36,949 bases of DNA from an uncultured Bacilli bacterium (GTDB lineage: Bacteria > Bacillota_I > Bacilli_A > RF39 > UBA660): contig CANQXT010000008.1 of assembly GCA_947627915.1 (NCBI GenBank), forward strand, positions 1 to 36,949. Direction: 5' to 3'. The notes beneath the pieces are model-generated. The model had not been told where the DNA came from. It saw only the letters and a program-made list of their open reading frames with translations, and made no database searches. Below, in pieces: positions 9,666 through 14,287 of this stretch. The first letter of the stretch is position 1. Each line of letters opens with the position of its first letter. The translations under genes were made by a program, and so were the position numbers.

Positions 9666-9881
9666 ATGATGAAAAAACCTGGATGTAGTAAATGTAATGA
9701 AGCTCAAATTCAAGGAAGATGTTATATTGATAAAGAAAGTGGTTTATTATGTGTAACATTACAAGATAAAATTGATTTACCTAAAGGTAAAAAAATTCTT
9801 GTTCCACAAATATGTACTGTATGTGGTACCACAGAATGGATTACCATTGATACAGATGAAAAAACTTCTAAAAATGCTTAG
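9666..9881 (+). CDS. small zinc-ribbon-like protein
   Basis: A protein of 71 residues with Cys pairs CSKC (7, 10) and CTVC (50, 53) plus Cys19 and Cys29. This is the spacing of a small zinc ribbon or rubredoxin-like knuckle. There is no membrane segment and the C-terminus is polar. It is divergent from pduL and carries its own terminator overlapping the stop codon. GGTGAATA lies before the tandem ATG codons. I do not recognise a named family; metal binding is inferred from the Cys pairs. Confidence 0.75.
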   Translation: MMKKPGCSKCNEAQIQGRCYIDKESGLLCVTLQDKIDLPKGKKILVPQICTVCGTTEWITIDTDEKTSKNA

Positions 9882-9890
9882 AAGTTTTTT
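9859..9890 (+). terminator. terminator of the zinc-ribbon gene
   Basis: Arms of 13 bp (AAAAAACTTCTAA and its complement) around AAATGC, ending in a run of six T. The hairpin includes the stop codon. Confidence 0.8.
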
Positions 9891-9893
9891 CAC

Positions 9894-9920
9894 AAAAAAT
9901 GTTGTACTAACAACATTTTT
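9894..9920 (-). terminator. terminator remnant of the truncated toxin locus
   Basis: AAAAAATGTTG and CAACATTTTT pair around a 6-nt loop. This is the counterpart of the hairpin at 12145-12173. On the other strand it contains the -35 box of the antisense promoter. Confidence 0.55.
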
Positions 9921-9930
9921 GAGATATACT
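9902..9930 (+). promoter_or_regulatory. antisense RNA promoter, copy 1
   Basis: TTGTAC, 17 bp, TATACT on the plus strand. The same boxes and spacing occur at 12154-12182. Confidence 0.6.
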
Positions 9931-9935
9931 AAAGT

Positions 9936-10017
9936 AGGAAGTGTGAATTTCACGCCGCCTATTAACGTTAAACGACGCTATCCGAATATTAATTCAAATA
10001 TTTGGACGGCATCTTTT
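9936..10017 (+). ncRNA. predicted antisense RNA, orphan copy of the type I antitoxin
   Basis: It starts about 6 bases after the TATACT box and ends in a long hairpin (GACGC near 9974 pairs with GCATC near 10009, with inner AATAT/ATATT) followed by TTTT. The first about 35 nt are nearly identical to the copy at 12188-12269; the middle differs (AACGTTAAA in place of ATTTGG). The facing peptide gene is truncated, so this RNA would be an antitoxin without its own toxin. Expression is inferred from the promoter and terminator only. Confidence 0.5.
9978..10016 (-). pseudogene. truncated copy of the small hydrophobic toxin peptide
   Basis: The last 12 codons (KDAVQIFELIFG and TAG) match the intact peptide gene at 12229-12336. 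The N-terminal 23 codons, ribosome binding site and leader are missing. Sequence identity with the intact locus stops near TTTTAT and resumes at TTTGTCTTATTTTGACG, as expected for an internal deletion of roughly 190 bp. Confidence 0.7.
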
Positions 10018-10043
10018 ATATTTGTCTTATTTTGACGAACTTA

Positions 10044-10090
10044 AACTTAACTTAAAAAGAAAGAGAATTATTCTCTTTCAGGGTTAAGTT
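10044..10090 (-). terminator. terminator behind the DGR-target operon
   Basis: AAAGAGAA-TAA-TTCTCTTT followed by CTTTTT on the minus strand, inside a wider pairing of TTAACCC-flanking AACTTAA/TTAAGTT arms. The same element lies behind the glycine-rich gene at 12489-12540. Confidence 0.7.
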
Positions 10091-10100
10091 TTACTCTATT

Positions 10101-10124
10101 TTAACGTCTTCGTTGACGTGTTAA
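10101..10124 (-). other. hairpin directly after the variable region
   Basis: On the minus strand TTAAC and GTC pair with GAC and GTTAA around AACGAA, starting at the stop codon of the upstream gene. The core CGTC-AACGAA-GACG is repeated at 12551-12564 behind the other surface gene. DGR target genes usually have a hairpin just after the variable region that assists homing. A 3'-UTR role is the alternative. Confidence 0.45.
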
Positions 10125-11581
10125 TTAGTTGGAGAAAGGACGAGGCGAAACCCAAAGTAACTGTTAGCATCACCGGTGTCCCTACTGAAGTTGAACTGAC
10201 CCGCCAAGACACCATTGTCGCAACCGCCTCCTCGAACGAACCACGGGTTAGAAGAGTCAACGAAGTGCGAAGTGTCAGCGTACCAAGCGTTATGATAACG
10301 TTTATCAATACCATCTTTATCCCAATAGTAATAGAATGGTCCCATTTCTCCAGTTGCATCTCCTAAGATTCTTTTATTATATGATGTTACACTACTATCA
10401 CTTGGATATTTATCTATATAACCATCGCTTACCTCTTTTGCTAATTCTGAATCATTTGTAAAACCACTATCTTTAGGATTTCCGTCCATATAAGAAGCCA
10501 TATATTCGTGTGCTCCACCAGACATATCATATACACCACTTATATTTCCAGTTGTACTTGCTAAATATCCGGTTGGGGTATTATATGGTTGAGTTTTATC
10601 TGTTTCACTACTCTTACCAACTTCTCCTGTATAACTACTTTGATCTGTATTTGCTGCAGCGCTATATCCTGTTTTATATTCTGAATTATTATTTATTCTT
10701 ACTTCTGTTCCTATTCCATATTTCGAATGGGATAAATATGCTATTGCTCCCCATTCTGTATTCTTCATCATATGACTATCTAATGTTTGATTATATTTTT
10801 TTCCTGCTTCAAAGAATGTTTTTACATTTGCACCTCGCCATGATGTTTCATTTGGTTTTACTAATACATTATTTGCATTTCCTCCAGTTTCAAACTTTCC
10901 TACCCATATTCCACTTAGTTCTGTTTTTCCTAATGTAAATGCTGGATGAGTTAACCAATCTCCGTCTTTAGTTACACTAGTACTTTTTTGTGTATCTTTA
11001 CTTTCAAACACGATATTGATTAATCTTGCTTGTCCTAATGCTTGTGTTGTTGAATTACTATAATTTGTATTTGTTAAGGTAGTTCCATCTTTTGCTCCAT
11101 CTTCACTTGTTGCATGCCATACTTGATATTTATATCTTGGTATCCAGACAAAATATCCATTTATATCATTTTCATTTATTTTTTGTCCTACAGAATATGT
11201 CTCTTTTTTTCCTTCATTTAATATTACAGCATTAGCCCATCTTTTTTCACTATAGTTATACCATTCACTATGTTTATTTGCATAATACACATCTCCATTT
11301 GGTTTTATTTCAACTGGGATTAAATCTCCGGTTATTACTGGATCATTTCCGTTTAAATCTTCTTCTTTCCATTCATCTTTATGTAACCCACTTCTTTCAT
11401 ATAATTCATCTATGGCTTCTTGTACATTAGTTACTGTTTCGTGAGTTGCTTCATTATCATATGTTACTTCTTCACTATCTATCATTGTACTTTCGGCATA
11501 TACGATACTTACTGATATTATTACTATTCCTATTATTATTCCTATTAATATTTTATAATTATTTTTTATTATTTTCTTCAT
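10121..11581 (-). CDS. membrane-anchored surface protein with a DGR-type variable C-terminus
   Basis: A protein of 486 residues. An N-terminal membrane anchor (about 8-29) is followed by a short helical motif NVQEAIDELYERS (near 52), a large exposed region with FVWIPRYKYQVW near 145, and a C-terminal C-type-lectin/FGE-sulfatase-like fold (about 270-486). The last 56 residues follow the pattern RGGxxxNGxxAGxFxFxxxxGxAxxxxxFRxVLS seen in targets of diversity-generating retroelements. That part is also far richer in GC than the rest of the gene, with codons such as CGC, CCG, TCG and GCG that are rare here. No reverse transcriptase is present in the window. It is the second gene of an operon behind the 146-residue protein (21-bp gap) under a promoter with a G8 spacer. 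Probable role: variable ligand binding at the cell surface. The DGR assignment rests on motif recognition. Confidence 0.8.
   Translation of the reverse strand: MKKIIKNNYKILIGIIIGIVIISVSIVYAESTMIDSEEVTYDNEATHETVTNVQEAIDELYERSGLHKDEWKEEDLNGNDPVITGDLIPVEIKPNGDVYYANKHSEWYNYSEKRWANAVILNEGKKETYSVGQKINENDINGYFVWIPRYKYQVWHATSEDGAKDGTTLTNTNYSNSTTQALGQARLINIVFESKDTQKSTSVTKDGDWLTHPAFTLGKTELSGIWVGKFETGGNANNVLVKPNETSWRGANVKTFFEAGKKYNQTLDSHMMKNTEWGAIAYLSHSKYGIGTEVRINNNSEYKTGYSAAANTDQSSYTGEVGKSSETDKTQPYNTPTGYLASTTGNISGVYDMSGGAHEYMASYMDGNPKDSGFTNDSELAKEVSDGYIDKYPSDSSVTSYNKRILGDATGEMGPFYYYWDKDGIDKRYHNAWYADTSHFVDSSNPWFVRGGGCDNGVLAGQFNFSRDTGDANSYFGFRLVLSPTN
10124..10291 (-). other. putative DGR variable region (VR)
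   Basis: Residues 431-486. Invariant positions (NPWF, RGG, NG, AG, F-F, G-A, GFR, VLS) alternate with free positions that are mostly NNC or NNT codons, as expected when AAC/AAT codons of a template are mutated at adenines. It ends with GGGTTTCGC and CTCGTCC, resembling the fixed 3' homing segment of known systems. The matching template repeat is not in this window. Confidence 0.7.
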
Positions 11582-11602
11582 ATCTTAACTCTTCTTTCTT
11601 TT

Positions 11603-12043
11603 TTAAAAATTTGCTTTATATAATTCATCTATAGCACATTGGATATCTGTACAATTTGTTCTATTATTTGAATTATCATATATTAATATACTGGCCATCA
11701 ACTTTTCAAAATACAATATACAATATGTTGTTTCAGTATTACTTAATGTTATTGTTCCGTGATTATAAGTTATATCTGGATCTTCTAGTTTATCTCCTTT
11801 TTCATTCATACATTCTGTTTTAGATAAATCTAATGTGTATCCTCTATTTGGCCAAGTAGTTCCATTATATTCTGTATATATTCCATTTCCATTTTCATCC
11901 CAGTATACTGCAAAGACATCTTTATTTATTTTATTATTTTTTATATTTACTTCATTTAAAGATTTACTATTATTTATTTGATACATCATATACAAAGAAA
12001 ATATTTCTATTATTACTAGTACTCCTATAATTATCTTCTTCAT
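11603..12043 (-). CDS. small membrane-anchored surface protein sharing the island's N-terminal domain
   Basis: A protein of 146 residues. The N-terminal anchor MKKIIIGVLVIIEIFSLYMM is identical to that of the protein at 12568-13902. It is followed by the same domain of about 80 residues with FAVYWDENGNG, LDLSKTECMNEKG and TTYCILYF; the two conserved Cys suggest a disulfide. It ends in CTDIQCAIDELYKANF, a motif echoed (VQEAIDELY) near the N-terminus of the next protein in the operon. Function is not known. It may be a partner or scaffold of the variable protein encoded 21 bp downstream. AAAGGGTTAAGAG precedes the ATG. Confidence 0.75.
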   Translation of the reverse strand: MKKIIIGVLVIIEIFSLYMMYQINNSKSLNEVNIKNNKINKDVFAVYWDENGNGIYTEYNGTTWPNRGYTLDLSKTECMNEKGDKLEDPDITYNHGTITLSNTETTYCILYFEKLMASILIYDNSNNRTNCTDIQCAIDELYKANF

Positions 12044-12108
12044 CTCTTAACCCTTTCTTTTATGTTGATAACTTTTATCTATTTTATTTCTCTCTATTTT
12101 ATAAGATA

Positions 12109-12135
12109 ATTATATAATACCCCCCCCGGTGTCAA
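12109..12135 (-). promoter_or_regulatory. promoter with G8 spacer, likely phase-variable (copy 1)
   Basis: On the minus strand TTGACA is followed by CC, eight G, TATTA and TATAAT. The spacer is 15 bp, two short of the optimum, and more than half of it is a homopolymer. Gain of one or two G would bring it to 16-17 bp. A G8 run is exceptional in this AT-rich sequence and recurs at the same place in the other cassette. Confidence 0.75.
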
Positions 12136-12144
12136 GTTTTCATT

Positions 12145-12173
12145 AAAAAAATGTTGTATAATCAACATTTTTT
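12145..12173 (-). terminator. terminator of the toxin mRNA
   Basis: On the minus strand AAAAAATGTTG pairs with CAACATTTTTT around ATTATA and ends in seven T. It lies between the toxin gene and the G8 promoter of the next cassette. Confidence 0.75.
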
Positions 12174-12182
12174 AGATATACT
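12154..12182 (+). promoter_or_regulatory. antisense RNA promoter, copy 2
   Basis: TTGTAT, 17 bp, TATACT on the plus strand. The -35 box lies in the loop of the toxin mRNA terminator. Boxes and spacing are conserved in copy 1 at 9902-9930. Confidence 0.65.
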
Positions 12183-12187
12183 AAAGT

Positions 12188-12269
12188 AGGAAGTGTGAAT
12201 TTCACGCCGCCTATAAATTTGGACGACGCTATCCGAATATTAATTCAAATATTTGGACGGCGTCTTTTA
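12188..12269 (+). ncRNA. predicted antisense RNA, type I antitoxin
   Basis: An RNA of about 80 nt runs against the toxin transcript. It begins about 6 nt after TATACT with GTAGGAAGTGTGAATTTCAC. It ends in a hairpin in which GACGC (12225-12229) pairs with GCGTC (12260-12264), with inner CC/GG and AATAT/ATATT, followed by TTTT. It covers the 3' third of the toxin reading frame and part of its 3' UTR. It contains two related repeats, ATTTGGACGACG and ATTTGGACGGCG, recalling the direct repeats of Fst/par loci. Expression is inferred. Confidence 0.6.
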
Positions 12270-12336
12270 TTACGTTTGAAATTAACAATAATAAAATAAT
12301 TATTAACAAAAACTTATTTAAAGTTGTTGCTTTCAT
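12229..12336 (-). CDS. 35-residue hydrophobic peptide, candidate type I toxin
   Basis: The reading frame has 36 codons from ATG to TAG. The peptide has a polar start (MKATTLNK), one membrane helix rich in Leu and Ile (about residues 9-23), and an amphipathic tail (NVIKDAVQIFELIFG). A strong ribosome binding site AGGTGA lies 6 bases before the ATG, and a 6-bp hairpin with TTTCCT and AGGAAG arms lies just upstream of it. An antisense RNA with its own promoter and terminator overlaps the 3' end. Size, topology and layout match type I toxins such as the Fst, TxpA and Ldr groups, but I recognise no named family. A truncated second copy lies at 9978-10016. Toxicity is inference; a small membrane peptide of other function is possible. 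Confidence 0.65.
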   Translation of the reverse strand: MKATTLNKFLLIIILLLLISNVIKDAVQIFELIFG

Positions 12337-12412
12337 CTTACTTCACCTACCTTCCTCAAAAGGAAACCCCCTGAGAAAAAATTGATTCGGCGGCGCCAGT
12401 TCAACACTTCAA
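12337..12412 (-). promoter_or_regulatory. 5' leader of the toxin mRNA with folding elements
   Basis: CGCCGCC at 12389-12395 is perfectly complementary to GGCGGCG at 12205-12211 in the 3' UTR, so the mRNA ends can pair as in hok-like fold-back inhibition. A hairpin with arms at 12351-12356 and 12361-12366 sits directly before the ribosome binding site (12343-12348). Confidence 0.55.
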
Positions 12413-12418
12413 GTTACT

Positions 12419-12447
12419 ATTAAATTACAATTTCCAATATTTGTAAA
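12419..12447 (-). promoter_or_regulatory. candidate promoter of the toxin gene
   Basis: TTTACA, 17 bp, TTTAAT, each one mismatch from consensus. The -10 box lacks the important second-position A, so it may be weak. It would give a leader of about 76 nt. Confidence 0.4.
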
Positions 12448-12488
12448 GGGGATAATTTTGACATATTTTGTCTTATTTTGACGAACTT

Positions 12489-12540
12489 AAACTTAACTAA
12501 AAAAAGAAAGAGATTTTTATTCTCTTTCAGGGTTAAGTTT
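12489..12540 (-). terminator. terminator behind the glycine-rich surface gene
   Basis: On the minus strand AAAGAGA and TCTCTTT pair and are followed by a T-rich tract, inside outer arms with AACTTAAC and GTTAAG. It is the counterpart of the element at 10044-10090. Confidence 0.65.
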
Positions 12541-12550
12541 CTATTTTATA

Positions 12551-12564
12551 CGTCTTCGTTGACG
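12551..12564 (-). other. post-stop hairpin, second copy
   Basis: CGTC-AACGAA-GACG four bases after the stop codon of the glycine-rich gene, identical in core to the hairpin at 10105-10118. Confidence 0.5.
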
Positions 12565-12567
12565 AAT

Positions 12568-13902
12568 TTAATTAACAAAAGTAATTTTAGCATAACCATT
12601 TCCTTCATTACCTGTCATATTACCATCACCACTATGAGTTGGCATTTGTGAGTTTCCTGCAATCATTTGTGTATCGGTAAAATATTTTCCACTATAATGG
12701 TATGAGCAATTTATATCTTTTGTTCCATCTGTACATCCAGCTTTTGGTTGAACATTTTCTTCAGTTGATTCTTTTTTTATGGCTACACAACCTTCGTGAC
12801 CTGAAATATATGATGAGCCTCCTGCACCAGAACTTACTCCATCGTCAATATAAGAACCTCCTCCGCCACCATAGTAACCTGAACCTCCGCCACCTCCATG
12901 ACCATTTTGAGAATCTCCTCCTTGACCGAATTTACCATCTGTTGGATCAGTTTCGGCATTATAATACGCACCTCTAATACCTCCAGAAATTTGGGTACCT
13001 CCAGTGGCTAATTGATGTTCTACGCTATTTTCATTTAAAATACCACTTCCTCCAATTAAACTTCCACCATAACCTCCTGTTACAGCATTATGAAAATTAG
13101 ATGTACCTCCTCCACCTGCTGCAACCATTATTCTGGATTTTAAACTTTCAAAATCATTCCAATTACCACTACTAGAAATATCTAATCTCACGTCTGTTGC
13201 TCCGCCACCACCGGCGGCTATTTGATAAGCATAACCTCCATAACCTCCACCATTATATCCACCGGCTGGACGAATTAAATATGTAACTGAAGAATAATCT
13301 TTTCCCATTTCACCAACGTAAATATATAATTTTTCATTTTTACTTAATTTTATTTTTCCACTTGTATACGCACCATTTCCACCTTTTATATATTCACCTA
13401 CTCTTTCATAGCCAGCTTCAGAAACTAAAGAATTACCATAATCATAATAAGCTCCTCCACCACTAGCTCCCCATAATTTTATTTTATAATTACCTTCTTT
13501 AGGTGCTTTAAATATTTGATAATTTCCTGTATATTCATATTCTCTATTTTCGGGTAAATAAAAATATAATGTACAATATGCTGTATTTTTACTGGTTAAA
13601 GTTAAACTATTATTACTTGAATTATATTTTATTATATTATTATCTAATTCACTTCCTTTTTCACTCATACATTTTGTATTACTTAGATCTAATACATAGC
13701 CATCACTAGGCCAACCATCTTCTTCATATTCAGTATATTCTCCGGTACTATTTTCATCCCAATATATAGCAAAAGTATTTTTATTTATTTTATTATCTTT
13801 TATATTTACTTCATTTAAGTTTTTATTTTCATTACTTTGATACATCATATATAAAGAAAATATTTCTATTATTACTAATACTCCTATAATTATCTTTTTC
13901 AT
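12568..13902 (-). CDS. membrane-anchored glycine-rich surface protein
   Basis: A protein of 444 residues. The first about 110 repeat the anchor and disulfide domain of the 146-residue protein (FAIYWDENSTG, LDLSNTKCMSEKG, TAYCTLYF). From about residue 125 follows a glycine-rich domain of the ALK/LTK-GRD type: FKAPKEGNYKIKLWGASGGG, EKLYIYVGEMG, GGGGATDVRL, IMVAAGGGGTSN and a tail of GGGGGSGYYGGGGGSYIDDG. It ends in YAKITFVN. The protein is most likely exported and anchored by its N-terminus; adhesion or display is inferred. It is a single-gene cassette under a promoter with a G8 spacer. The start follows a pyrimidine-poor leader shared with the other cassette. Confidence 0.8.
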   Translation of the reverse strand: MKKIIIGVLVIIEIFSLYMMYQSNENKNLNEVNIKDNKINKNTFAIYWDENSTGEYTEYEEDGWPSDGYVLDLSNTKCMSEKGSELDNNIIKYNSSNNSLTLTSKNTAYCTLYFYLPENREYEYTGNYQIFKAPKEGNYKIKLWGASGGGAYYDYGNSLVSEAGYERVGEYIKGGNGAYTSGKIKLSKNEKLYIYVGEMGKDYSSVTYLIRPAGGYNGGGYGGYAYQIAAGGGGATDVRLDISSSGNWNDFESLKSRIMVAAGGGGTSNFHNAVTGGYGGSLIGGSGILNENSVEHQLATGGTQISGGIRGAYYNAETDPTDGKFGQGGDSQNGHGGGGGSGYYGGGGGSYIDDGVSSGAGGSSYISGHEGCVAIKKESTEENVQPKAGCTDGTKDINCSYHYSGKYFTDTQMIAGNSQMPTHSGDGNMTGNEGNGYAKITFVN

Positions 13903-13966
13903 TCTTAAACCTTTCTTTTATGTTGATAACTTTTATCTATTTTGTTTATCTCTATTTTATAAGATA

Positions 13967-13993
13967 ATTATATAATACCCCCCCCGGTGTCAA
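13967..13993 (-). promoter_or_regulatory. promoter with G8 spacer, likely phase-variable (copy 2)
   Basis: TTGACA, CC, eight G, TATTA, TATAAT on the minus strand, the same as at 12109-12135 with a 15-bp spacer. The leader after it also matches the other copy almost base for base, including a GATAA-AAG-TTATC hairpin. Confidence 0.75.
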
Positions 13994-14059
13994 GTTTTGC
14001 CGTTTAAAATGTTGGTAATTTTTGCAAAATAATTATAAACTTGTAAAATAAATTAACTT

Positions 14060-14166
14060 AAAAAAGACTATCAAATTTAGATAGTCTCTTAAAACAAAAT
14101 AAGTAATTTGAGTTTTTAATAAAAGTTAAAGAATACAAACTAATGGAAAAAATTATAGGAGGTATG
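14060..14166 (-). ncRNA. candidate small RNA with an anti-Shine-Dalgarno-like segment
   Basis: Promoter-like boxes TTTACA (14195-14200), 16 bp, TAAAAT (14173-14178) are followed about 107 nt later by a terminator: GACTATC-TAAATTT-GATAGTC and six T. The predicted RNA has no coding frame and carries an unpaired-looking UACCUCCUAU near its 5' end, complementary to ribosome binding sites. Read on the plus strand the same bases are AGGAGGT followed by frames of only two to five codons. It is a weak call based on signals alone. Confidence 0.35.
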
Positions 14167-14231
14167 AAGTGAATTTTATTAAATAATAACAAAGTGTAAA
14201 TAAAAATCATAATAATATAAAATATATAATA

Positions 14232-14281
14232 AAAATCCCCTTCACTAATAAGATATGCGAAATCTTACAAAATGAAAGGGC
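14232..14281 (-). terminator. terminator of the rhomboid gene
   Basis: On the minus strand CCCTTTCA pairs with TGAAGGGG, with an inner AAGAT/ATCTT stem, followed by ATTTTTATT. Confidence 0.7.
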
Positions 14282-14287
14282 ATTAAC

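Noticed and set aside
10096-10359. Minus-strand frame of 87 codons overlapping the variable region.
   Set aside because: It runs in a different frame inside the surface gene whose own frame is longer, has an anchor, and continues an operon.
10510-10938. Open frame of 142 codons on the plus strand opposite the surface protein.
   Set aside because: It is a Leu/Tyr/Phe-rich mirror of the coding strand without a ribosome binding site. The same holds for frames at 9772-10035, 10118-10366, 11446-11634, 12702-12977, 19943-20299, 24125-24346, 24950-25264, 31866-32048 and 32770-32952.
12109-12135. The G8 run as a sequencing or assembly artefact.
   Set aside because: The same length occurs at the same place in two separate copies with slightly different flanks. 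Exact length still needs read-level confirmation.
12389-12450. Template repeat for the DGR variable region, because GGCGG, CAGTTCAAC and CTTCA occur in similar order on the plus strand.
   Set aside because: The alignment needs insertions, lacks the runs of AAC codons, and DGR template and variable repeats are collinear without gaps. It is the toxin leader.
14141-14190. Small plus-strand genes behind AGGAGGT (ATG or GTG frames).
   Set aside because: The frames contain only two to nine codons, so no peptide gene can be supported.
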